Source: Mycosphaerella arachidis (taxonomy: Eukaryota > Ascomycota > Dothideomycetes > Mycosphaerellales > Mycosphaerellaceae). Taken from it: DNA of 64,000 bases. Below, piece by piece: positions 11,102-20,289 of this stretch; the first letter of the stretch is position 1; the number at the start of each line of letters is the position of its first letter. The translations under genes and the position numbers were made by a program. The notes under the pieces were generated by a model. It saw only the letters and a list, made by a program, of their open reading frames with translations, was not told the DNA's origin and made no database searches. Where the stretch lies: positions 124,001 to 188,000 of the forward strand of contig LIHB01000030.1 in the NCBI GenBank assembly GCA_001297265.1, read 5' to 3'.

Positions 11102-11626
11102 CTTAGGCTGCTCTTTCGCGGGTTCCTAGGTGCTGTACGGGAGGCGGACCAGAAGGAGGTGGTATGAGTTGATGCGAGCAGTGGTACGCCGGGAGATATT
11201 ATTTGACGCGTGACGCAAAACAAGTTGCATCCAGGCGAGCGGATGCCTCAAAGCGAGTCGATGGGGCAGCTCACATGCATGTGCGTGTTAGTGGTTGGCG
11301 ATCATCGCGCTAGCTACGCGAGACACGTGCTTGACGCGACCACAGCTTCGGAAATCTTTTGTGCTCCGGGTGATATCGCTGGTATATATCAATTTCACTT
11401 TCCTGGGAAGACCCACCACAAGACATTATTCACCACGTCAGGCGGCCTTGAGTCGTCCAGAGACAGGCTTCGGAGTGAAATTCCTCCCCAATGCGGTGTC
11501 AAAGCGATATCTACATGGTCTATGATATGCACTATACGGACCTATCTGGGAATCTTCAAGCTGATGTGCTGGATGACTTGCTCTATCCATCAGGTCTGAG
11601 CAGTAAGACGTTTCACAGCCTTTACT
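11102..11626. other. Intergenic, promoter of the DUF7918-like gene
   Basis: No supported gene. Short plus-strand frames cover much of it but show no family signature. Confidence 0.4.
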
Positions 11627-12835
11627 ATGCAGTTGTTGGCACTTGCGGCACCCGTGCAGTGCGGCTGGCGTTCTAAGACATGGCATCACTCGAGCAAGGC
11701 TGTAGCAGATGCCCATCCAACAGAAAGCCCAGCTCTGTGTCATCTCGGCAAAATCTGCAGTATCAGCATGTTCGACGGGGAAGAAGAAGTCCCGGGCTTC
11801 TCTCCTATATTTCCTCGAGCACACTGCACCTCTGACGGCAATATATATCAAATGACGACCGGCGAGGGCGAGATCAACGCAGCAGTCTCCCTGAGCGCGC
11901 TCTCCATGTCAAACAGCTCCAATTTAACATCGACCTACTTCCTCATAGCCGGCGTTGGTGGCATAAACCTCGGTATCGCCGCTACAGGCTCCGCAACCTT
12001 CCCCCGCCACGCCGTGCCATTCGACCTGCAATACAAGTGCTCGCACAAACAAGCCCCTGAAAATGCCACTTCAGGCTACTGACCTCAGGCTGCGACATGT
12101 CCCGACGAGTACGGCTCCAGAGACTGACCTGGAGAAATTTACGGCACGGAGTTGTTCTCGCAGAAAAAGGTGAGGACCCTCAGCAGATCTGCCTATTGTA
12201 GGCGGTCTATGTATGTTAAACTCACAGAAGCGTTCGAACTGAATCTTAATCTCAAGAAACGAGCAGTCCATCTCGCTCGCAAAGCAGTTCCCAAAGGTAC
12301 AGATGCTGCGCAAGCGTACCGGTCCAAGCACCCCTACGCCGCAGCAAACCAGCCTCCCACTACAGTAGAGTGCGACATAGGCGCAAGCAATAACTACTGG
12401 TGCGGTAGTATCCTCGGCAACACCTTCAGCGACTACACCAAACTTCTCACGAACGGCTCCGGTGTCTACTGCAACACGCAGCAAGAAGATAACGCTGTCC
12501 TCCAAGCGCTGACGCGAGGCGACTTGGCTGGGAAGCTTGACTTCAACTTCATCATTATTGTGAGAAGTGGTTCGGATTTTGATCGTGCGCCGCCTGAAGA
12601 GCCTGAGGTCTTCCACTTGCTGCATGCGAAGCAGGAGCTGTACGGGCTAAGTATCAGGAATCTTTACCTCGCCGAGAGTGAAATTGCAAGGAATGTAATT
12701 GAGGAGTGGGGGGATGGTTTACAGGGATGCAGTCCAATCGGAGAATTATGTTGGGATTCTTTGGAATAGTCTTGGGAATGAGGTTCAGGGTGGGCCGGAT
12801 ATTGGGACGGTGCAGATGGGGATCTGGATTAATTG
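11627..12835 (+). pseudogene. Purine nucleoside permease (NUP-family) pseudogene
   Basis: NUP proteins are secreted or membrane-linked and take part in nucleoside uptake in fungi. The relic starts with a hydrophobic leader (MQLLALAAPV) and continues VPGFSPIFPRAHC, TTGEGEINAAVSLSALS and STYFLIAGVGGINL. The segment that should lie between ISMF and VPGFSP (around a WYGIPEF-like motif) is missing. Two in-frame TGA codons occur near 12080 and 12136. After an apparent GTGAGG...CACAG intron the frame resumes with LNLNLKKRAVHLARKA, TNGSGVYCNTQQEDNAVLQA and IIIVRSGSDFDRAPP. A +1 shift near 12728 moves the final SENYVGILWNSLGNEVQGGP to another frame, ending at TGA 12835. Deletion, two stops and a frameshift show that it is dead. 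Confidence 0.85.
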
Positions 12836-13313
12836 ATCAGACCAGTGACGGCTGTGGACAACACTCAGTGCCTGTTCTGAAGGTCAACGACATCTTGAAA
12901 ATCGAATTTGGCGGACGATGTTCCCTGATACAGCCTGGCGCGCTCCCTCGCTTGGAGTACCATTGTCCTGGCGATTCATTCACGCCTTAGCGTAGACAGC
13001 AAGGGCGGTTGTTTTGACAATCAGACGAGATGTTCGGCGGCAACGACTTTGTCCAGCCCTTGGAGATGAGTCCGAGGTCATTACGGTGTCCGTTACAGTA
13101 GGAGTAGTACGCGCAACACGAGATTGCTCAGTGCATTTCCATGGCATCTCAAGTAAGCAAAGTATCGTCGTCGTCGTCGTCCTGTTGTCCGCGATCTGTC
13201 CATACACAGATCATGAGCAAGTCCTCTCGCCTTTCCACGCCATCCCATCCGAAGCCATACAATGCCATCATAGCTGTCATGCAATCATTCGCAGCTCACG
13301 GCTCTCCTCACCA
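12836..13313. other. Intergenic, no gene recognised
   Basis: Short space between the permease relic and the 3' end of the bromodomain gene; no supported coding sequence. A short GTC/CGT-type repeat (about 13165-13180) is the only simple-sequence feature seen. Confidence 0.4.
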
Positions 13314-14392
13314 TCACTTCTTCCCGCCACCGTTACTCTTTTGCCGGACCTGCTTCTCCCACTCCGGCCTCCAATTCCACTCACTCGAGAAATGTCGATC
13401 CAGAATCTATGGTCAGCCATGATTAGCATTTTTCCGAGAACGAATTCACGCCGTCGTCAACTCACAATCCCCATATCCCTAGCAAGTCCGCCACACGGAT
13501 TGAACTTCAACCAATTTTGAATCATCAGATCGAAATCCGCCTTGAACTCCTCCGCGTCCTTATACTCTCGTTCCCCTCCAGCTTGTGGGCCATGGTGGTG
13601 AGGTCCATCGGACGGGAGATGATGTTGTAGTATGTTGGGTACTTCTTGCCGTCGACGGGGTGCATGAAGACTTGGGCTGCGCGGGCTTGGCGGATCAAAT
13701 TGAGGATGTGGTGGCAGAAGGTGTTGTCGAGGGACGTTGGGACAGGTTGCTCTTCCTGTTCTGCCGGAGGAGACTTTCTTGGCTGGGAGGATGTTAGTGC
13801 GGGTGAAGAGACGACCACGGACTGAACGTACGGCTGGTGTTACCTTCTCGGGCTTGCTGTAGTTAATCTCGCCGCGAGATGGGGCTGGTTTGCGAGCGCG
13901 TTGGGGTCGGGTGCTGGCCACAGAGGCGATCGAGGCTGGTGGCGAGGCAAGAGGATGGTGGGAAGTGTCGGTATTGATGCTGATGACACTTTCGGGGCGG
14001 CGCTTGACTGCTGGCTCGGAGGATGCGTATGAGGCTCGACTGCGCTTCTTCGAGGTCACCATCGCGGCAGTAAGGGGCTCCGTGTCTGCGGTCTCTGGCT
14101 CGTGGCTTTCAACTTCGTCTTCATCGTAGTCGCAGACTCCTTCTGCGGTGAATTCTCGCTTCTTCGCAGTGATAGTGGGGACGCCATTGACGGTTGGCAG
14201 ACACTTCGCCACCAACGCCTGCGGCTCGAGGTCGTGCAGCTCGTCAATCTCTAACTTGTGCTCGCTGACCAATTGTGCCATTTCCGCTGCACATCGTCTC
14301 TTCAGTGCCTCTTTTGCGGCATTGTGTTGTTCGGTGGTGCTCGCGATTAGCTGTGCTCGAAAGGCTCTGAATGCCTCTTCTGCGCCGTCCAT
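13314..14392 (-). CDS. Single-bromodomain protein with coiled-coil N-terminus (2-base frameshift in this sequence)
   Basis: Bromodomains read acetyl-lysine on histones. Three exons: introns 13783-13843 and 13407-13465, both GT-AG and phase 0. The start at 14392 is the first ATG in the frame. Residues 1-70 form a charged helix (FRAQLIASTTEQHNAAKEAL), followed by a basic/Ser-rich linker. The bromodomain begins at FCHHILNLIRQARAAQVFMH and shows YPTYYNIISRPMDLTTMAHK, the ZA loop with PMDL. It resumes in another frame as YKDAEEFKADFDLMIQN and KFNPCG, where Asn is the expected acetyl-lysine contact. The break sits at 13565-13569, where GAG reads GAGAG (extra AG). The last exon gives ILDRHFSSEWNWRPEW and a basic end. 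Apart from that dinucleotide the gene is coherent (about 318 residues when read across it). Confidence 0.72.
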
Positions 14393-14795
14393 ATTGGAGC
14401 TTGGATCCGCATCAATCAATGTGTGCAAGATTTGACAAGAATGGGCGTTTGCTGTGCTGATGTTTTGTGATGACTATGGTCATGCCCGGCAATCGCCGAG
14501 ACCCCTGCTTGGGGCCAGATGATGGCGATTCGAGGTAAATGCACTTAACAAGCCTGAAATGTCTCCATCGACACGACAATCCATTCTGATAAGAGCTATC
14601 TCCTGGCCATGGTATCGGATGGCTCATCAGCACACCTACCCGTTCCCAAACTGGTATCTTTTACAACAATGTCCCGTTACGAACTCCTTCGAAGTAATCC
14701 ATGCTCCGCGCCTGGTGTCGCTAATGATGCATGGCTCTTCCTCTCTTCCTTTTAGCACAAGTGAAACTGGTAAACCGGCCTTCAAAGCGTCTCCG
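14393..14795. other. Intergenic between two minus-strand genes
   Basis: Promoter side of the bromodomain gene and 3' flank of the kinase gene; no coding sequence supported. Confidence 0.4.
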
Positions 14796-16931
14796 TTACA
14801 GCAGGTCGCTGTCATCATCCTCGTCCCGCATCCTGAGGCCACCCGGCACCTGTATACCTCCTTGTACCCACGGCAACTTCTCAATATTATCAAGCGATTT
14901 CCTACCCATGCGGACTTTCTTGAGAAGTCCCTCCACAGCGAGCTGAGCACCAACATAGTCCTGGCAGCCAGGTCGACTTTCATCCCACTCGCCATCTTCG
15001 TCTCCAAACCGACACCAAATCCAGTCACATCGTGCTATACGATGTGTGTTCCTACTGCGGTCTGGTTTGCCAGGCGGCGCGTCAAACGGCAGGCGGCCCT
15101 CCATCAGAGCATATAGCAGAACACCAAGTGCCCAGCCATCGGTCAGACGACCGTCGTATGGCTGACCCAGGAGAATCTCAGGAGCTGCGTAGTCCTCGCT
15201 TCCACATCGCGTCGTCAAAAAAGGCGACTCAGGCGGCTGGGGGATCTTACGGCTCAGCCCCAGGTCGGTGAGGGTGACGAGTGGTGTTGGATGAGATAGC
15301 GGGTCATCCAAGGACCGTAGTGCCTGATCCGACAAATTCACCAGAACGTTCTCCAGCTTTATATCTCTGTGCACGATCCAATGGGCATGTAGATATCTGG
15401 TAGCGCTGACCAGCTCTGCGAACATTCTTTGAATAAGTGTGGGCGTGAGCAGCTCCCGCTTGTTGGTTGCGAATTCAAACAAGTCGCCGCCTGGACAGTA
15501 CGTAACCACCAGCAACGCGCGTGTGGCTTGCCACTCACATGCTTTGAGGTGGATCAACGATGGATGCGATATGCTCTTGAGTATTTCGACTTCACGTTTT
15601 AGGCCTGTTTCGATGCGTTCCTCATCGGCGCCACCCGCAGGTCCGTGCTCTACGATCTTGATAGCAACCAGTTTGTGAGGGTCCAAGTGGTCTTCGATCT
15701 CCGGAGTGGGATGTGCAGGGATCTTCTCGCGTGTCGCTAATATCACTGTTGAGAATGTTCCTTGTCCCAATTGTCGCAGCGGTCTGAACTTCCGTCGCTT
15801 GTTATGGATGCCGCAGTGTATCTCAAGAAACTCTGAAGCAGTCCCATCTTCCAAACATGGCTGCTCCTCTTCTGCTTCCTCACTCTCATTCATACTTGAA
15901 TTGCTGGGTGGGGGTGTGGGCAGCTGCTTCGTGCCGTCCAAATGTGACCCCGTTATTCCTCTGTGTGCCGCCAAATATGCTTCCCGTTGCATATGATACT
16001 CGGTACTCTCGATGTTGGGCGCGTCACCAGAGCCGAAGGTGACATGGCGTTGACGAACATTGTGCAGCGTTCCCGGCTTGAAATCTGACACGCTGCGGTT
16101 TCGTGTATGTGCACTTGCCTTCGCTCCCTCTTGACCTCCTGCTTCCCGAGATGCGTTCGCGATAGTAGCTTCCTGCATGAGACTATTATACGTCTTCCTC
16201 CTGCGCGAAGGCGAGTCAGGCGAGACCGGCTGTCCCGGGTTGCTGGGAAGCGGAGGATCATTTAAAGAGTTATCTCTGGATCGATTCGGGGTCTTGACAG
16301 ACCGTTTTCGCCAGACTGGAGGCATATCGGACCCAACGAGCGGCGAAGGCAGGGGCGTCAGATCAGCTAGCGCTGCAAGGTAGGGCGAGGGTAATGCAGA
16401 GGCTGATGCTGGGGAAAGCGACGATGTCGGGCTAGATGTTGACATGTTCGAGCGCAACGACGAGCCCAGAGTTGGTAAGGTAGTAGGAGATGTGAGGTTA
16501 TGATTGATTGTGGGCTCAGCCGCTGACGACTCGTACATGATCGTTGGTGTCTCGGTAGATCGCGTCGCCGAAGGTACAGTCGACCCGTATAGGTTCGCTC
16601 TCAACGACAGGCCAGCGCTAGCCGGAGACGCGTGGTGCGTGCTCCGGTGAGTGAGTGTGGCAGCGGAGGCAGTGTCGAGCGGCGGGAGCACGGCGGCGGA
16701 GTTGTGCTGGAAGGAGAGACGGTTCGCCAGAGACGCTCCGGCAGCGGGGATCTGACCTGCAGGAGCGTCCTGAGCAGGAGCATCCTGACGACTTGTCCCT
16801 GCTGCTGGAGGATCGTCGACATTGGCAGACAGCTCAGCTTCGCCGCGTAGCTGTTGCTGTTGTTGTTGCTGTCCAGCTTGTCGCTGGGGGTGATGAGCCG
16901 GAGACGGAGCGCGAGAATTTGCACTCATCAT
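14796..16931 (-). CDS. Serine/threonine protein kinase, Prr1/Prr2-like CAMK group
   Basis: Single exon, 711 residues. The start at 16931 is a double ATG, the first in frame. Residues 1-380 are low-complexity (polyGln run near 20, then Ser/Thr/Pro-rich) with likely phosphosites. The kinase domain runs from about 382 to 640: Gly loop LGQGTFSTV, Lys in VAIKIVEHG, catalytic loop HRDIKLEN, metal motif DLG (most kinases have DFG), activation segment end CGSEDYAAPE, and DGWALGVLLYALMEGRLPFD. The order and inserts resemble fungal Prr1/Prr2-type kinases. In yeast those act in pheromone and stress signalling; that role is only an analogy here. The C-lobe ends in an acidic DEDDDSDLL tail. Confidence 0.82.
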   Translation of the reverse strand: MMSANSRAPSPAHHPQRQAGQQQQQQQLRGEAELSANVDDPPAAGTSRQDAPAQDAPAGQIPAAGASLANRLSFQHNSAAVLPPLDTASAATLTHRSTHHASPASAGLSLRANLYGSTVPSATRSTETPTIMYESSAAEPTINHNLTSPTTLPTLGSSLRSNMSTSSPTSSLSPASASALPSPYLAALADLTPLPSPLVGSDMPPVWRKRSVKTPNRSRDNSLNDPPLPSNPGQPVSPDSPSRRRKTYNSLMQEATIANASREAGGQEGAKASAHTRNRSVSDFKPGTLHNVRQRHVTFGSGDAPNIESTEYHMQREAYLAAHRGITGSHLDGTKQLPTPPPSNSSMNESEEAEEEQPCLEDGTASEFLEIHCGIHNKRRKFRPLRQLGQGTFSTVILATREKIPAHPTPEIEDHLDPHKLVAIKIVEHGPAGGADEERIETGLKREVEILKSISHPSLIHLKACEWQATRALLVVTYCPGGDLFEFATNKRELLTPTLIQRMFAELVSATRYLHAHWIVHRDIKLENVLVNLSDQALRSLDDPLSHPTPLVTLTDLGLSRKIPQPPESPFLTTRCGSEDYAAPEILLGQPYDGRLTDGWALGVLLYALMEGRLPFDAPPGKPDRSRNTHRIARCDWIWCRFGDEDGEWDESRPGCQDYVGAQLAVEGLLKKVRMGRKSLDNIEKLPWVQGGIQVPGGLRMRDEDDDSDLL

Positions 16932-17445
16932 GGCGGGCACATGTGAGATACAAAGTACCGCCGCACTGCACTCTGTACTTACTCGTGCACCGCTCGCGAC
17001 TCGGCGGCTCTCTGTGTGTACCCCGGTCGTCAACGTGGTGACGAGTACAGTATGAGCCTATGAGGATCATCCGCGGAGGGTGAAGCTTTTACACGTGTCA
17101 CCACATGAACATGGCTCCCAAAGAGCCAAATTTAGTACTTCTACGTAGATCTTCCTTGGAACGATTTCACTTCTTCATCTACAACGAGCGCCCTGGTTTG
17201 TAGGTGCTCTGCTTCTGTGTGCAAAGATGCTACGGGCTTGATACTTGGATTCGCGGTTCTTTGTTCATCAACATTGTATGGTGCCTTGCCCGCTCTTCAG
17301 CTTCCTCGGGCGCTCCCTGCTTCAAGAACCATATGCCTCTGCCAGCATTTACCATGATCGTGTCCTTTTTGCCTATCACCTGTTCAGCTGAGGCCAAGTT
17401 GGACAGCACAATTTGAAGTCTCTGGGACGCCTGGACTGGTCAGAC
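16932..17445. other. Kinase promoter region, no gene recognised
   Basis: 5' flank of the kinase gene. A 70-codon plus-strand frame (17204-17416) has no recognisable features. Confidence 0.4.
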
Positions 17446-18230
17446 TCCACGATCCTGCATCATCGCAGCATGCCGCTTCTCGTACGCACTCAGAGCCACC
17501 TCGATGTTGGGATCGCTTGCCAACTCCGCTAGACCGTCAAGAGCAGCAAGAGCATGCTGCTGGTCATGCTTTCGAATGACCGCGTAAAGCTCGCCGCCAT
17601 CCTCCGTGGGCGAGTATCGAGCCTCGCGCTCGTATCAGACCCCCGCGCGGCCGACAGCCAAAAGGACCCACCCGGATTCGCACTTTGCGCTGTACACTTC
17701 AAATGGTGTATTTTCGCACGGGAAAAGCGGTCTAGTAGAGAAGTCTACGACGAGTCGATCAATTTTAAGTGTCGAGTACAGAAGGTGGTTTTTCGGCGAT
17801 ATACTGTCGTGAATTCCGGATGAAGCTGGCCAGCCGCGTGACCCCTTCACGACCAAGTTCTTTGGAGTGACCGCCCTTCTGATACCCTGGCCGCGCCATG
17901 GTGATATGACTAGGGCACTAGGCCACGCATATCCTGGCGGGCTACGTGGGCTCTCTGTTGTCAATTCTCCCCGACATGTCGCGCGAGGAATTGATGTAGG
18001 TGATCGGCGGATGTCTCCTAGATGCGTGGTTTTCACCGCCACCAGCAGACTTCCAGTATCCACACACATGCATGACTTCCCGGTGAAGTCAATTGCCATC
18101 CTGGAACATATCACCTTTACATCGAGTGGCCCAACATACCCAATGATTCGTTTTGAGCAATCTATCCTTGGAACCTGGTCTATATCAACGAGGAGATCTG
18201 TCTTGGCCTCATCAATACTTGCAGCAGTCT
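17446..18230 (-). pseudogene. Unknown gene relic, in-frame TGA and upstream frame break
   Basis: One minus-strand frame stays coherent over about 260 codons: SIDEAKTDLLVDIDQVPRID, then CSKRIIGYVGPLDVKVICSR. Further on come YEREARYSPTEDGGELYAV and ALAALDGLAELASDPNIEVA, ending at a TGA at 17446-17448. A TGA at 17635 interrupts it. At its upstream end a TAG stands in frame near 18229, while an overlapping frame (VRIVAYWEEPHTASLFEDRL) continues upstream to about 18512. The helical, charged C-terminus reads like real protein. I do not recognise the family. The simplest reading is a broken gene; an unrecognised intron around the TGA is possible, but no good splice pair was seen. Confidence 0.4.
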
Positions 18231-18559
18231 ATCTTCGAAAAGAGACGCCGTATGCGGCTCTTCCCAGTATGCCACAATTCTGACCCTGGCGATCGAGCTA
18301 TCTAGCTTCGTTCTCGGCGAGACCCATCTCATCGAGACAAAATCGATTTGCGTGACCCGGTCAGGACCGAGAATGGATCTTGTGGCTAGCATGTGATTTC
18401 GGGTATGGGGCTCTCGGCCAGTCGTTGAGCGATACCAGCCAGGTAATGTTGAACCTGCTTGATGCCTAGATCTCAGTCTAGGACATCTTTCATCGTCGGT
18501 TTGCGCAACCAAAAAAGCAGAGTTACTCGCCGGTGAGTGTTTTCACTCGTCAAAAGGCC

Positions 18560-19291
18560 ATGGACACAAACTCAGCAATGGCGGTGGCTATGGGTCCGTG
18601 GCACTGCGAGAATGAGCTCGACTTCGCCCTCAGTCTCTACGACCACAACGACGCTTGCGCAGATCCAGAGATTACTCTACAGGTGCGGGACGATGCCTTT
18701 CCTGAACGTGCCAGCCATACTATACAACCATGGCAACAAGACACACAGTATGCTTTGCTCGAACATCCATACGATGACAGCTGGCCATGTTCGCGGTCGT
18801 CGGACATGTCAGCACTCTCGTCAACCGCAGTTGGGCCAAACGGTTCCGTGGCGTACATGGCGACGGTGCGGCATGAGTCACAACAGGAGCCGGCAGCTTC
18901 AAGATCTAGCAGACGTCGACAATCACCACAAACGCAAACAACGACACCGCAGGATGATGCCGCCGCTGGTCGCACAGGCTATCATAAAGATGCACATTGT
19001 TACCTTCCGCAGATGGTATCCCATACAGTGATCGAGAAGAGATATCGAGACAAGCTCGGAAACCACTTTCAGGCCCTACAACGCAGTATACCGACACTTC
19101 GCGATCCGCAGGTGCCAGCGCCAATAGCAGACGAGCAGCTCTCAAACAATTCACTCACCAAGGGGTTACTGTCCACGCACAAGCGGAACAAAGCCACTGT
19201 CTGCATGAAAGCAGTTGAGTATATACAGCATCTGGAAGCCAAGGTCCGGGCCTATGAACGACACAACAGGCACTATACAGAGCATGCATGA
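18560..19291 (+). CDS. bHLH transcription factor
   Basis: Single exon, 243 residues, start at the first in-frame ATG. The basic region and helix 1 are HTVIEKRYRDKLGNHFQALQ at about residue 154-175, with the E-K-R-Y-R core that contacts E-box DNA. A loop of about 30 residues is followed by helix 2 (KRNKATVCMKAVEYIQHLEA, about 207-227). Tyr after the Arg of the basic region is typical of the SREBP-like bHLH group in fungi. The N-terminal half is acidic, Gln/Ser-rich and probably an activation region. There are no membrane segments, so it is not a canonical SREBP. Targets unknown. Confidence 0.82.
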   Translation: MDTNSAMAVAMGPWHCENELDFALSLYDHNDACADPEITLQVRDDAFPERASHTIQPWQQDTQYALLEHPYDDSWPCSRSSDMSALSSTAVGPNGSVAYMATVRHESQQEPAASRSSRRRQSPQTQTTTPQDDAAAGRTGYHKDAHCYLPQMVSHTVIEKRYRDKLGNHFQALQRSIPTLRDPQVPAPIADEQLSNNSLTKGLLSTHKRNKATVCMKAVEYIQHLEAKVRAYERHNRHYTEHA

Positions 19292-19633
19292 CACACACCT
19301 CAAATCTACACATGTGATCTGTGTCTTCTGCCGATCGGGAAGGGCCAAGTCGCGGATCACACCGATAGCCATGAATATGAACTACCTAGGGCGGTCGCCC
19401 AATCGCTGTTCAGACCTTGCATTGAGGAATCTTGTGATTCCTAGCTTCCATCAATCTTGACAACAAAGCACCGGTCCAAAGTTCAAGAGAGGGCAGTCCA
19501 GACTGACAGCATGGTGACTCAGCCTTGTTGGGGTACCAGATCCTCATGGCACGGGCCGAGCGCCCACATCATGTAACAGGGTATTCGGACACCATTTTGG
19601 TCGCCGAAAGATCTCCAATTTCACGTGCCGTAG
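19292..19633. other. Intergenic, no gene recognised
   Basis: Downstream flank of the bHLH gene up to the inverted-repeat element; nothing else supported. Confidence 0.4.
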
Positions 19634-19962
19634 AGTCTATGGGCAGCTCACGATTTCGCCTAAGGGGCGGCTCCAATTCTTATTCATATTTCAGAACTTG
19701 ATTAGGCCCTCTAGCACTCTAAAATGCGCTTGCCCGCCTAGCGAGGGCTAATAGCATCTATGTTTCCTGTAGCCGAAGCAAACTTGGGAGGGGCCCACGG
19801 TAGGAGGGGGCCCCGAAGGGCCCGAAGGGAGGGATACGATATCCTAAGCGTAGCGGAGGGCTGGGGGTGATTATGCCCCATTTGATGGCAATTTGATAGC
19901 GATCTACTAATTAGTCAGAATGTAAGGTGCCCGTAGACGAATTCGTGAGCTGCCCATAGACT
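19634..19962. mobile_element. Small terminal-inverted-repeat (MITE-like) element
   Basis: A 20-bp perfect inverted repeat bounds 329 bp: AGTCTATGGGCAGCTCACGA at 19634-19653, with its exact reverse complement at 19943-19962. Similarity continues inwards with mismatches (TTTCGCCTAAGGGGC against ATTCGTCTACGGGC) to about 35 bp. The interior has no ORF and holds a GC-rich palindromic block near 19785-19830 (runs of GGGCCC, GGGGGCCCCGAAGGGCCC). No target-site duplication could be recognised. Size, inverted ends and lack of coding potential fit a non-autonomous DNA transposon, but other copies are needed for proof. Confidence 0.6.
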
Positions 19963-20289
19963 TTTCGCTAAACATGTATCAGTAGCGTAGTGCAACCCAA
20001 AACTCCACCCACGACTTGGATCACTCGAAGCGCGCTGGCTTCCGAGGTCACTTTGTCTCGACGCTTTGATCTCGATCTCGGAGTGCAGATGCCATGGAAC
20101 CTACTGACAACGATCAACGCTGTCCACTATCTCCCTTGGGGATGACCGATCTCCTGGAGACCGGTGCACCTTGTCCAATGTGCAGACGATTCCTCTACTG
20201 TGTTGTTATTAAGAAAACAGTATGGCTGGATACGTGTGGCTTCATTCGTTAAGTCGACGTTCACCTCTATCACATTCGTTGCCAAAACC
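19963..20289. promoter_or_regulatory. Upstream region of the DHA2-type MFS gene
   Basis: About 330 bp between the inverted-repeat element and the transporter ATG; no specific site recognised. The element next to it could alter promoter context. Confidence 0.3.

Noticed and set aside
13540..13580. An intron to explain the bromodomain frame change
   Set aside because: No GT...AG pair in the interval preserves the domain; a 2-base duplication explains it exactly.
19785..19830. GC-rich palindromic block as a rho-type terminator or replication origin
   Set aside because: It lies inside the inverted-repeat element in a eukaryotic genome; nothing supports an origin or a bacterial terminator.
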